Shown here in pieces: positions 13,186 through 25,528 of a stretch of 46,886 nucleotides of DNA. A model generated the notes under the pieces. That model ran no database searches, was not told where the DNA came from, and saw only the letters and a program-made list of their open reading frames with translations. Made by a program: the position numbers and the translations under genes. Each line of letters begins with the position of its first letter. The stretch's first letter is position 1. This DNA comes from Psilocybe azurescens (Eukaryota; Basidiomycota; Agaricomycetes; Agaricales; Agrocybaceae), in NCBI GenBank assembly GCA_023853785.1, contig JAJIRX010000928.1, positions 1-46,886 of the forward strand, written 5' to 3'.

Positions 13186-15052
13186 TTAGTTTCTGGTTAC
13201 CGCTTCCTGTGGGTGAACCACAGCGCCTCCTGTGACTTCACCACTAATGAGTGGGAACCATTTGCGCCAATCGCGAGACGGCATGTACTCCTGAAACTCC
13301 CGGCGAGCTTTATCAATATCGACGACAAAATCTTCCTTCACCTGGTTCCTCGAACTCCACCAGCTCGCTGTCCCGCGTTGTTTAGCCAGAACATCTAGTT
13401 CCATCATGAGAATGCCCTCATACTGGACAACTGTAGCGACACAAAAGTGAGGAGGTATTCCGGTCATAGCGCTTGCATTTTCCTCGATGGTCCACTCAGC
13501 TGAATCCTGGCCATGCCCACGAACAGAACCCGTAATGATCATGGCGTGTGCAAGCTTTTTCTCATCTGCCACTCGGCGTTGACCTCTGGTCCAGCGTTAA
13601 ATCCCGCCATATTAAACTGAGCTGGGACTGTGAAGCTGAATTTTCTATGATGGCTCTCCTCGTTCTTTGCACCGATCGCGTACTTAGGAGCAACATCGAT
13701 TATTCTGGACGGATGGACGCCTCGTACAGGTTTTATTTTCCACTTGATCCTCAAAGCATTGAATCGGCGAGATGGGGATGGATGGCATTGGAACTGAAGA
13801 ATGATCAAGCATTTGTTTGGCTCCAAAACTTGTACCGTGGCCAGCGATGCGGATATGTACGATGTCGATGATAGTTCCTCGCTGATAATGACACTATCGG
13901 GAGATCTGACCGGTTTTGGTCGATTATGGAGTCCTGGCATAAATCTCCAATGGTCGGAATCATGCGTCTCGGTTGTCTCGGATCTGGGGTGGCTTGGCTT
14001 GGCTTGTTCACGCATGCTAGCGAAATCTGGAGGCGGCCCTGGAGGTGGGGCGTATTGGGCGGTTGAAAATGCAGGAGATTTAGACTCGTCAAACAAGCTA
14101 GGGTATCGGTCTTGCACAATACCAATCTTAAAACTTTTTCAATCTCCAGAAGATCATTTGTTTCGACTGCACGTTCTTACCTCATTGACATACGCTGCAT
14201 AGCGACTCCTGTGCTCCCTCCACTTTTTCTCGATGGACAATAACTGAAGCTTACTGAATTGTTGCGAGATGGTGTTTTCACGCCGCAACTGGGTGTTTGT
14301 TTCCATCGCCATTTCATTCCACCAAGCCGCGAACTTGGATAGAATATCGCTGAACTGTTCCAAATCATGTACACCCTTGGAAAGCTGAGATCGCACTTCT
14401 GAAAAGGGTTTGCGTATGACATCGACTGTTCAAATGGGCGATGACTATCATCAAAAATCTTCGGTGGTAAAATAACTTACAAAAACCCTCGCTGTATTCC
14501 AATTTCCATTCTTCGTCACCGACCTTCATCTTCTTCAGAAGCTAGTAAATGGGAAGAAATTATTGGTCAGACACCTCGTCATCGCACACTCTTTGGAGTT
14601 GTTCACCTCTTCGACTGTTGTACGGACGTGTATAAATCCCTTTTGGCTTCTACTGCCTTGTCATACCCCTTCTGAGTAAGCGCCTTAACACCCTTCAAGA
14701 ATTCGTTCCTGTCTTCTGCCGTCGTCTGTGAAATGCACTCTACCAGTGCTAAGGCGTCTTCGCATACAGTAAATCCCAGATGAGCAGCATCGACACTGGA
14801 ATTGATGGCTTTGGCATAGATGAGAGCTTGTCCCTGCACATCTTTCGCGATACCAAGCTCTGATGTAAAAGAAAGTGACTTGAAAAATGTAAAGACTGCC
14901 AGACTTTGCCATCGAGCTTACGCATTCCGCATTTCGCACCAAGGCATTATTATTTCCAAAGCTTTCTCCGTACTCCGCGCCAGGGCGACGGTGTCGAAGA
15001 ATTTAGTGGAATCGAGAAAAGCGATTGCGGGATCAACAGGCTCTGAGTTCAT
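13186..15052 (-). CDS. Helix-rich protein with C-terminal beta-rich domain, unknown function (gene A)
   Basis: Not recognised as a named family. The start is an ATG at 15,052 in a good context (GCCGCC before it). The first half, about 250 residues, is strongly helical: AEDRNEFLKGVKAL near 14,750, then FSEVRSQLSKGVHDLEQF and FAAWWNEMAM near 14,300-14,400, and a charged helix SIEKKWREHRSRYAAYV. A proline-rich linker (APPPGPPPDF, about 14,050) leads to a beta-rich C-terminal half with EWTIEE and FCVATVVQYEG, ending at 13,186. Short introns lie near 14,880, 14,580, 14,460 and 14,130. The frame changes near 13,570 and near 14,930 without a clean splice, probably base-calling gaps. It has no signal peptide and no strong membrane segment. 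It is a tandem neighbour of gene B and sits between two ABCC transporters. Long amphipathic helices plus a beta domain also fit membrane-active or scaffold proteins, but that is only a shape argument. Confidence 0.6.
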
Positions 15053-15384
15053 GGCGGCAAAGTTTGTGGATTCGAACGCAGAAAGTTAAGAGGGATCTTA
15101 GTGAGGCAGAGGCTTACAACCGATGTGCCACTTTAAAATACATAGGCCTCACCGTTAGCATGAGGACTCCTCATGATGTTCCAGTATTCATATCCAGCAT
15201 AAGCTTTTTATCTTTTGTCAGATCGATGGCTTTCCAGTTGATTTATCACACAATGGAGTCGTAGAAGACCAAGGCTACCCCATTCTAGCTACATAGAACT
15301 GAATAATTATCATAAGGCTGTCGTCGACACGGAACTATAGATAAATATGGAAACAGTGCGATCTACAAATGACACGGTTAAATA
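15053..15384. other. Short intergenic region between genes B and A
   Basis: About 330 nt separating the stop of gene B from the start of gene A on the same strand. No additional coding segment recognised; it presumably carries the gene A promoter. Confidence 0.5.
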
Positions 15385-16494
15385 TTACCTGCGTCCATCC
15401 TCACTAATGGCCATGGAAGAATCGCTCAAAGAGGTTTCTCCACCAGCCGCTAGAGGGTGAGGACCTTTGCCCCCAGCTCTTTTGTCCTCTCCACCTGGAT
15501 ATGCACTTCGATCCGCCATTGAGGGCTTATCATCGCGGTCAACGCGACCTTGAGGATAAGTCTGTCTTCGACGGGCTTTCCCGTTCATCACGACGACAGA
15601 TGGATCGACAGTCATTGCATCTGCAGATTGCGATATAGAGCTACTAGCCTGTAGGAGGGCAGCTTGATATCTGATCCATATCTCAACCGTCGACTTTGTT
15701 TCGTCCCCAGGTGATGGAAAGTTACTTTGACGATTCACCACTAAAGTAAGGAACGTTGTGTGATTGTCCCAAAACGCGAGAATGTCCCGTAATGAGGACT
15801 TTACATCATCTAGCGCCGAAAATAAAGTGGTGACCACTACTTCGGGACGAGCGTCCTTAGGATCCTGATGTTCATCTATGGTCGATGACCGAGACTGAGA
15901 TTGACCTTCAGATACATACTTATTAGCAACATAGCACATGAAACCCGTCAGACCACTTGCTTTTCTTGTTCTTCTGGGTAAGGTGGTCCTTTAGATCCTG
16001 TTCCTGGGAACGGAAGTTCTGCAAATCTCTATCGTAAACTCTATTGACCTCCTGAAGATCTCGGAGAACGCCCTTTCCCGAAAGTTGGCATCTCTTCGCT
16101 GAGATATGACGATCGTTGGGGGCACGTTGGCATGAGGAGGCGAAGTCTACAGCATGGCGGTATCCACTCTGTAGAACTTGTCGAAGACTTTCACATTCAG
16201 TTCTGAACAGGTGTTTAGCCTCTTTGAACTGCTCGATCCCTCCTTTGGGAAGGCCTTTGTGGACTATAAGAGCCCTGTGGACGTCGTAGAATGCCCCCAT
16301 AACCTTTTGGACATTCTCGGCCAGCGAGGATAGTGGTCTCTCCAAGCCCTGGAGCGTCTGGCAGGCAGATGATTTGTTAGAGGTAAATTGAGGAGTCCAA
16401 GGAAAGACTTTACCACAATTGCTGGGGCGCTCTTGTTGGCAAGAACGAGAGCGGTCCCGACGGGAGATCCCTGCCGCATATTTGGAGTGGTCAT
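15385..16494 (-). CDS. Helix-rich protein of unknown function (gene B)
   Basis: Starts at ATG 16,494 (MTTPNMRQGSP). A 56-nt intron (GTAAAG to GCCAG, near 16,362-16,417) joins in phase to ERPLSSLAENVQKVMGAF. The rest of exon 2 is a series of long charged helices (EQFKEAKHLFRTECESLRQV, then DLQEVNRVYDRDLQNF and a Lys-rich stretch). After a junction near 15,930-15,970 that I cannot resolve, the reading continues with TTLFSALDDVKSSLRDILAF and WDNHTTFLTLVVN, and ends in a low-complexity charged tail at 15,385. The WDNH...FL block after a helix resembles AWWNEM in gene A, and both genes share overall layout, so they may be distant paralogues; this is inference. No signal peptide or transmembrane segment is clear. 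Function unknown. Confidence 0.55.
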
Positions 16495-16978
16495 CGGTAA
16501 ATAGGTCCGCGAGAATGGTTGAAAGTCGAAAATTAATGGTCACTAAACAGACGTACTCGCGTATAAGTAGTCGTCGTTCGTGGTCTAGGTTGTCGACAGT
16601 GATCGATGGTGTAGAAGAAAGCGAGAGGTGATCATCCTTGCACAGTCATTGCGAGACAATCATGAGGCGATCTGCAGACAGGCAAACACGAGGACGTCAA
16701 GCACAACAATTTTAGGTTAGTTAAATCTAATTTTAATACGATCAACCAGGGAAATTGCTAGCCAACTCAACGCCACTATTTGATACATATTTTGTTTTTC
16801 GGTCTGAAATAAGAACTAGATGGAGCGAGGAACGGTGTTGTAAGCTCCTTGAAGATAATCATCAGACCGAATACAACTTTTGAGTCATGTGTGCTGCAAG
16901 GACAGGGGTACAAGAGCGACTTGAAGGCTGTTGAGCCTTCGTCCTTAAAAGGACGTCGTTTCCGAGGGTCCATAGCCC

Positions 16979-17291
16979 GTGTTTACTGAGCGGTTGGTAG
17001 AGCATGGCAAACGGCCATTCTCATCTAAGTCTATGTTCAGCATCCTGGAACGCTTGAAACTATTTGGATCGCACCTGCGCCTCACGCAAGTCTTGCATGT
17101 CAATGACTTGGCTCCTAATGATCGACGAACGGCTACGATTCATGCTCTCAAGCGAAGGCGCATTAAGTGCATGGGCGATATTTGAAGAAATGGAGACGGT
17201 CAAAAGAGAAGGAAAGGAGGCAATTGGCCCAGTAGCTCACGCCGAACAGCTTTATCATGCTACAATCTCACACATTGAGCTTGACTCTTGA
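16979..17291 (+). pseudogene. Possible small coding fragment, plus strand
   Basis: Two overlapping open frames read in sequence if one base is adjusted near 17,120. The first gives MFSILERLKLFGSHLRLTQV; the second gives ALSAWAIFEEMETVKREGKE and a stop at 17,291. Both halves are amphipathic and protein-like, and the frame break is of the kind seen elsewhere in the window. No family recognised, and no upstream exon found. Confidence 0.25.
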
Positions 17292-17325
17292 AACTTGATG
17301 ATGATAACGAATGTTGGATCTGCGA

Positions 17326-17682
17326 TTATGCAGCATTCTGCGGCATTTCAGAGTTGCTCTGTTCGACGCTTGACTTCGAATGGGGACAGGTCGGATATAT
17401 TACATCCTTCGGGCAGTCGATCTTCAATGCTGATGTGCACGTTTCATGACTATAGCTCATCTCCCACATCCCGAGACTGTGAAGGTTGATATCAACAATG
17501 GGTAGAGCTTCACCGCGGGGTTGCGACCCAGAGTTTGAATGCGAACGCACGGAGCTAAGGGTTTGTGTCAGCGACGATCATCAAACAAAGATATGTACAT
17601 AGTTACATCCCATGACTTACTGATCGACGAGCGTGTCATCGTGCAGCAGCCTGGGGGCCGGTATGGTCGTTATAGTCGACAT
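17326..17682 (-). CDS. Possible 96-residue hypothetical protein, one intron
   Basis: ATG at 17,682 begins MSTITTIPAPRLLHDDTLVD. A canonical intron (GTAAGT to CCTTAG, 17,555-17,620, 66 nt) joins in phase to a second exon ending with a stop at 17,326. The product would be 96 residues with four cysteines in the second exon (HETCTSALKIDC and a later CPH) and no signal peptide or membrane segment. The strong donor and in-phase splice favour a real gene, but there is no homology evidence from reading alone. Confidence 0.3.
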
Positions 17683-18288
17683 GACCAAGACGGTTGACGT
17701 TGTGCGAAAAGATGCAGGTCTTTGCAGAACACACCAAACGATGATGAGAGGCCCCATCTGACCTTGCCGATGTGATAAGGGGACGCAGGCATGTGTGAGT
17801 TTGCTTTAGGACCTTATCGTTCATTAACGGGGGTTGGATTGCGACAACTAGTGTGCTCACCATGGGAAAAGGTATGCTCATTCTTTGCATCGAGCAACCA
17901 ATTTATCATCCATTTCCCAGGCTTATCTTCTCGCCATTGTCAATGGAGTCCCGCACTCCACTCCCACCAACCTCCTTTAAGGCCAGTCAACGTAGACTCC
18001 TGACCAGGGCGTCGCGGGCGTCATTTCGGCACATATGATGGTTGTAGTAGAATGGGTTCCGCGGTTGTATAAATAAGTTCGGTGTTGGTCATGAGTGAAT
18101 ACATTTGCTGGCATATAGAGTTAGGTGGCTGTGACGGATGCCCGGCAAGGTTGGACGTGATGGATGTTCGATGAAGAAAGGATCGTGCGTGCGACACTGC
18201 CTTTCGACAACATAAAAGTGATATGTCAAAAAATTGCACACTCTACAGACCGCAGCCCACTCAAGCGCTCGTCCAGTAAGCTTGAAAT
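17683..18288 (+). promoter_or_regulatory. 5' region of ABCC copy 2
   Basis: About 600 nt upstream of the ABCC copy 2 start codon with no supported gene. A TATA-like TGTATAAATAAG lies at about 18,066-18,077, roughly 215 nt before the ATG, which is possible for a core promoter with a leader. No palindromic operator was recognised. Confidence 0.4.
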
Positions 18289-21200
18289 ATGGGCCTCTGC
18301 AATAATCGGGGGCTTTTGGAGTTCAACGACGCGTGCATACGCGCATCATGGTTCTCATTGCTTCCATTTGGACTCGTTTGCATACTATGTCTCTCAAAGC
18401 TGCCCAAACCGCGACTAATCCGACAGTTTTTACACTTCCTGAAATCCCCGTTAAAGAACTTCCTCACCCTCCGTGAAGCGGAAGCTTTGGACAACAAACC
18501 CGAAGGAAATCGCGCCGCTGAGGAAGGGAATGCGGAAGAGTTCCCAAAATCTCAACTTCATCGGCACAATGCAGTGCTCATGTTCATTGGTGTAGCGGAA
18601 AGCCTCTGCTGGGTAGCTGGTGGATCTTTTCAGCTCTACGACACTACAGATCACTGGACAGGTATTCTTTGCTATGCTCTTGCAATTTCATGGGCATATT
18701 CTGCCATCCGTCCCCTTTCCCGATCAACGTTTTCGCCGCCCTATGATGTAGCCGTGCTTTATTTGCTTTTTTTTCTTTGGATCTCTGGTCGACATTGGGG
18801 AGTTCTCTACGATCGTGCCGTTCTACTGTCGCCTCCTCCGTCCACTCTTTCTTTGTCTATAAGGAGTGCCAACCTCCTTGCAATTGTGTTGTCATTGACC
18901 ATAATTTTCAACATACCATCGGAAATCCCTAGTTCGAAGGTTGACTCACAGGAAATTGTGAGCGAAGATCACTCATCGTTGTTCCCACCGCTAACTGCTA
19001 TTAGGGCCACTCGCTAACTACTGAGGATTACGCTACTCTATGGCAGTGGGTTTCTTTCTCGTGGATATATCCTCTGATCAAATCGGTGAGTCTCGCACCT
19101 CTCACTTCTTTTCTTCTGTGAGTTAAGATAACTTTTAGGGGAGGAATGCCACACTCCATGAAAAAGACGTTTGGACTTTGAGTCCAACTATGCAATCTCG
19201 CCCCCTTTTTGCAAAATTCAATGCTCTTCAGTTTGTATATGCACTGTTATGACGCAGTTCTCATACTTAAGAGATCATCTTAATAGCCGAACTACTTTGT
19301 TTCGTCGCATATGGGCCGCGAATTCACTGGACATCATGTAAGATATCTCCAGTCGTCTCTAAACGCTTGCTAACGTAATGGTCCGTAGCATTGATTTTAC
19401 CCTCACTATCGTTAGTGTGATGCTTCAATACACCGGACCGTTCTTCTTAAAGTACGTCTTTAAATGTGCGGCATGTTAGTATATGTATGCCTGATTCAAA
19501 CATCTGGCGATCTGTAGGAAGATTCTTGACGAAATTGATGCAGAGGAAATCACCTCAGAAAGAAAAATGAGAGCTTACACCTATGCCTTTTTGGCGTTCT
19601 TTTGCACTGTCGTGAAGGTTCGCCCCTGTATTAGATATGACATTTGCCCATAACACTGAAACATATCAGACGCAATCCGATCTCCAGCATCTGTGGTTCT
19701 CACGTCGGGCATCCACCAGAATACGATCAGAACTCATGGCATCCATCTATGCCAAAGCTTTGAAAAGAAAAGATTTTTCTGCCGTCGTCGATAAAACAAA
19801 GGCAAACGATGATCAAAATGTCCCGAAAGATGTACCAAAAAGCCACAAGGGTACGTCTGTGTTGACAATTTGAGTACAGCGATCAATTTTGATTATGTTC
19901 AGGCCAACGTGGCGGCAAGGGAAAGTCAGACACTTCTGACGATGCCAAACCAGGTGCCAGTACTGGTAAAATTGTTAACTTAATGTCCAGTGATTCCAAC
20001 CGAGTGCGTTACTGTTTATTAGCCGATTTCAGCCGATTTCATCTCCGATTCAGATCTCAAGGATGGTCACCATCATCTTCAACTTGTACGGAGGTACTGG
20101 ATCCATGACACTATATCAGTCGTCTGTCAATCTGATGTTTTTCTTTCTTTCTTGTGCAGCACCTTTTGAGATAATCATTGCATGCACATTCCTATACCAG
20201 TCCGTCTCCTGTATGTGTAGCGCCTCTTGATTCTCATAGGTTTTACAGACTTCTTGGGCCGAGCGCATTTGCTGGTTTCCTGGTATTGATCGTTGGTTGG
20301 CCGCTAAACAACTTTTTAGCACGACGGAACGTCAGGATCAACAAAGGTATCATGAGCGCCCAAGATAAACGAATGGGGGTTCTAAACGAAATGATTAGAG
20401 CTGTACGTCTTGGACTCTGTGCTGTCCGATGCTATTATCTGATATAGCTTACAGATCAAATTCATCAAACTATTCGCTTGGGAAGAGCGATGGATTGACA
20501 GGGCCATGGATGCACGGGATCTCGAATTGAAGTGGATCAGAAAAGGTGAGAACTTTTTGTCATAGTGCAACATGTATTCATAATATAATTTTCCAGTTCG
20601 AATCAACCAGATACTCTTCCATTTGCTAACTACCAGCGCTCCAATCTTGGTATCCATCATATCGTTCTTCACCTACGTTATGAGCGGGAACGAGCTGACT
20701 ATAAGCACTGCATTCACGGTATGCCGCATTTACACGTCTTCTACTGCCGTCACTGACGACAATAACGTAATTCATCTAGGCTATTGCTTTGTTCAGTATG
20801 GTTAGGTACGAGTACGGCTGAAAAGTCTATAGCATTATTCAACCTGAACCACTATGCAGAGCCCCTCTCAAAGTACTTCCAACTTATCTGGTCCAGATTC
20901 TTCAGGTGACTATGGGTATTATTACATATTTCGTAGATCATAACTTTCTAACACATGGTTCTCAGGCCCAAGTTGCTCTTGAACGAATATCTGTTTATCT
21001 CGACGAGGAGGAGGTCACAGACCAAGTATCGACTTTTAAGAAAACTTCTCAACCACCAAACTTGGATGACGACGAAGGCCTGGGCTTGGAAAACGCTGTA
21101 TTGCAATGGAACGAAGTAATCATTCCCAACAAAAAGGACAAGGCTAAGCCGAATACACAACCTAGTTCAGAAAATCCAGAGATTATCCTAGTCAACGAAG

Positions 21201-24200
21201 AAGGCCACTCTGTGTCGGAAAGTCTCGAAGAACGCAAATTTGAATTGAGGGATATATCTATAAAATTCCCAGACGGGAAGCTGACTGTAGTTACAGGGCC
21301 AACTGCATCTGGAAAGACCGCTCTTCTCGTAAGGACCCATACCACTGATGTTCAGACCTATTAACTTACACCTCTCGCTCGTTTCAGATGGCAGTACTTG
21401 GGGAAATGACCTTGTTATCGGGGAGAATCATCTTATCTAAGGATCCAAACTCGTGTTGATGAGAATGGTTTCATGTACTGCATCTCCTACGCCGCTCAGC
21501 TTCCATGGTTGCTACATAGATCCATAAAAGAGAACATTATCTTCGGATACCCATTTGACGAGGAGCGATACAATTCGGTCGTGGAGTGTTGTGCTCTCCT
21601 TCCAGACTTGGAAATGTTGGAAGATGGGGATGCCACCGAAATTGGGGCGCGGTACGTCCCTCCTACTCTATCTTTCGAGGAATAATCTTACCCAAATAAT
21701 TCTATAATAGGGGGGTCAATCTGTCTGGAGGCCAGAAAGCAAGAGTAGCCCTTGCTCGTGCAGTCTACGCTCGAACAAAATATGTTCTTCTTGATGATCC
21801 TCTTAGCGCAGTCGACAGTCACACGTCGAGGTTCCTCTTTGACCGTCTATTATGTGGCCCTCTTTTGGCTAACAGGACTGTTGTATGTTGCTTGCAGCAG
21901 CTGAGTGCTGATCCGTTCATTTACTGACACCTTCTTAGGTTCTAGTGACCCACCATGTAAATCTGGTGCTTCCTGCAGCTCACTATCTCGTACGAATGCT
22001 AGATGGTCGTATCGATACTCAGGGCACCGTCCATGAGCTAAGGGAGCAAGGCGTTCTCTCGGACATTGAAACTGATGCTTCGATCCAGTCACATAAGAAC
22101 GAGCAAATAAACGTAGAGGCTGGTGCACCTGGGGACGTCTCTGAGGACCATTCCGGGCCAAAGATTGAAGCCAAAAAGCCAAGAAAACTGATCTCAGAGG
22201 AGTTTAGAGAAACCGGTGGTGTGAAATGGTCTATCTATATCACCTATCTTAAGGCATCGTGCGTTTATTCATTCAAATGACTGCACAGAAATCTCATATT
22301 CTTGCTTAGATCGTACCGCATCTGGATTATCCTGGCCTCTGTCGTGTTCATCAGTCAGTTTTTGGGTATCACCGAAAAATTGTGGATCAGGGTAAGATAT
22401 TTTGTTGACTCCTCCACACGCTGAGCGCACTTTGATGACCAACTATATTTCTAGACCTGGGGTGAGGCATACAGAAACGAGACTACTACAGCACCTTACA
22501 ACATACATACATTTCATACATTGACTGACGTTTCTACCATGGATGGCAATATTGCTCAATTCGGGCTTCGACGAGTGAGACAGATCACAGATGATGCTCC
22601 CAGGAGTCCGGGACCCTTTGGTATAATATGGCCAAGCGCGACGGAACATCCACTCTTGTACATAGGAATTTATGCTGCTATCGGTATGACCACTGCTTTG
22701 GTCAGTGTTCTATCCGTCACAGCACAGTATACTGGAGCGCTGCGTGCCTCTCGTATTCTCTTCAAGTACGTATCACATGGGAGTCCCTAAATCTTAATAC
22801 AACTCATTTTCAACCCCAGGAGGCTTCTCATATCCATTGTGCGGGCAACTTTTAGATTCCACGACACCACTCCGCAGGGTGAGCAGTCAATCGATTTTCA
22901 ACTCTGCAGTCTAATAGCGTATACTTTCTAGGACGTATATTGAATCGCTTCGGAAAGGTTAGTTGCAACATACCAATATCCAAAGCCGTGGATTTTGACT
23001 ATAAGCAGGATATGGATACGATCGATTCTTCGCTGGCTGGTACTCTGCAAGCTGTCAACTCGGCTCTAGCAGGATTCCTAGTGGCCATCCCTCACAGTCG
23101 CGTAAGTCTTCGTTTCAGGCGTCTGAGTCCATCCCATTAATATATCTTCCAACAGTGTGGTGTTACCATACTTCTGTATTCCGGCCTTCTTTATCGGACT
23201 CATTTATCGCGAATTAGCCATAGGCTATCTCAATACAGGCAGAGATCTCCGACGAATGGAAGCTACCACAAGGTCGCCAATATATTCTCATTTTGGGGAG
23301 ATGCTGGAAGGTATCGTGACAGTCAGAGCTTTCTCTGCCGAGCGACGCTTCCTCGACAGTCTTCATACCAAGATTGATATAAGCACCAAGGTAACACTCT
23401 TCTATATTTACTTAGACGGAGATGAGCGTCTGAATTCACTTGCGTGTAGATGTGGTACATGTTCTGGATGACAAATCGCTGGCTTCTAGTCAATTTTGAT
23501 ACTCTCGGTGCCGTAATCGTTCTCTTGACCACTGTATTTTCTATCGCTACTCTTAAAAATGATGCCGGGTTAGCAGCACTGTGCATCACCAGTGCCATGG
23601 CATTTACGCTATCAGGTAACTATATTCCTCTTTCTTGCGATGGCGCTGGTCTGATAGCAATGTTCTCTTTTTAGTCTATTGGACATGCCGATACTGGACC
23701 TGTGAGTAAATTGCCTGTAGACGAATTTTCAAGATTCTAACAAGACACTAAAGCCCTCGAACTGGATCTTAAGTGCGTTACCTTTTTTTATTTTTTGATA
23801 ATCGTGCTAAGCTCCGTAGCTCGGTGGAGAGGCTTATTGAATAGTAAGTTTATTTCTGGTTAAGAAGCAAAACACATAGCAACAATTCTCCAGCCTCGAT
23901 GTCCCACAAGAACCTCCGGCAATTGTAGAATCAAATAGGGTTCCTGCATACTGGCCATCAAGCACTGGTAACACCGAGCTCCTGGTAGTCGAGAACTTGG
24001 AAGTCAAATATGCACCGGAGCTTCCATCCGTCATCAGTGATGTTTCATTTTCACTCAAGGCAGGGGAACGTGTTGGCCTGCTTGGGCGAACAGGTACGTG
24101 GGCATCTCTTTCGTCCCTTATCTATTTAACACATGATGTAGGCAGTGGAAAATCGACTCTAGCGACAAGCATCATGAGATTTGTGAGTCGCTGAACATAT

Positions 24201-25237
24201 TCAATATATCCAGACTCTCAAACCGGTATGCGAAGGTCGATCCTACAAACGGCAGAATTATAGTGGATGGAATTGATATCTCGACGATAGGCGTATATGA
24301 TCTACGTTCCAAAATGGTGAGCGTCCAATTCAATCGTTATGTAACATGACTTGACTGTAGTTCAAGACTTTCATCCCTCAAGTAAATGAATCTTCCCTAC
24401 TCATTACGTGATGGCATTTAACTCATAACAGGACGCGACCTTATTCTCCGGAACACTGCGAGATAATCTTGACCCCTTTGGTACAAGCTAGCTGTCTTTT
24501 GATTTTGTCTCATATCTCATCTCAACGATATTAGGCGATCATACGGATGAAGAATGCACTGAGGCTCTCCGTCGTGTGCGTATGACTTCAGACGGACAAG
24601 GCGACGCGGCACACAATCAAAGCACAATATCGTCTCGCAATCCTTCAAGGGCTTCATCTATGCACAGTGACCCCATTTCGACGACAACGACCAACGTGGA
24701 TACCAGGCCAAGCATCTCTCTTAACTCTCAAGTGGCTGCTGGAGGAACGAACTTCTCCCAGGGCCAGAGACAGCTAATCGCAATGGCCAGGGCTCTCATT
24801 CGTAGAAGTCCAATCATCATTTTCGATGAAGCAACGAGCAGTATAGACTTTTCCACAGATTCGATAATCCAGGCTACAATAAGAGAGGAGTTTAAGGGCT
24901 CTCTTCTACTCACGGGTATGAAGTCGGTTTTGTCTTGTCGGAGTCTTGGTAATAACTCTCCTCGCTATGCTTAGTCGCCCATCGCCTTCGGACAATCATC
25001 GATTACGACAGACTCATAGTTTTGGATAAGGGGAAGGTAAAGGGTCATCAATCTGACCGGACGAGCTTCCAGTCAGGCTAACGCGCACAATTTTTTTAGG
25101 TCGTAGAATTCGATACCCCATGGAACCTCATTAACAAGGAGGATGGAATGTTTAGGAACATGTGTATGAAGACCGGGACTTTTTCCGAACTAGAAGAAGC
25201 GGCAAAGGTATCCTCGTTGCTGAATCCCCCAAAATGA
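18289..25237 (+). CDS. ABCC-type (MRP) ABC transporter, copy 2
   Basis: Paralogue of copy 1 with the same order: TMD0-like N-terminus, TMD1, NBD1, TMD2, NBD2. The start (MGLCNN...) and the end ([20 protein letters not shown], stop at 25,235-25,237) align with copy 1. By eye the N-terminal 70 residues are about half identical; the C-terminal 30 are much closer. NBD1: Walker A GPTASGKT (21,296-21,319), LSGGQK (21,721-21,738), Walker [12 protein letters not shown] (about 21,784-21,816, Asp in the catalytic position). NBD2: Walker A LLGRTGSGKST, interrupted by an intron at 24,094-24,141; signature FSQGQRQ (about 24,752-24,772); Walker [13 protein letters not shown] (about 24,812-24,847). Intron positions match copy 1 where checked. 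One surplus base in the A-run at 21,447-21,449 breaks the frame between Walker A and the signature of NBD1. Confidence 0.93.
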
Positions 25238-25528
25238 TCCTTTCTTGCATATTAGTGCCTCACTGTCCCAGACTATGCAATCCTCTGTTTTTTGTCTTGG
25301 AGGCTTTTAAGCGTGATAAAAGGACTGGCAATTATCGCTCAATCAGTTTAAAGGTTGTGGACTCGTATAAGATTATAAGAGGTATTCGACGGGGCGCGTG
25401 TGCGTTCTACATTCTACTAAGGGATTGCTATTGCTACAAAATGGTTGCTGTGTATTCTAAAATGGGTATGTTTATCGTCGTTAGTCGTTCGTGAGTACTC
25501 TAAATTATCCATGCTCTAATGTTATTGC

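Noticed and set aside
13548..14202. Plus-strand open frames of 107 and 133 codons
   Set aside because: They lie antisense to gene A, whose coding frame explains the sequence; the antisense products show no domain.
16985..17060. tRNA-like GGTTGGTAGAGC segment
   Set aside because: It resembles a D-arm, but no acceptor stem, anticodon arm or T-arm (GGTTCAAATCC) can be folded around it.
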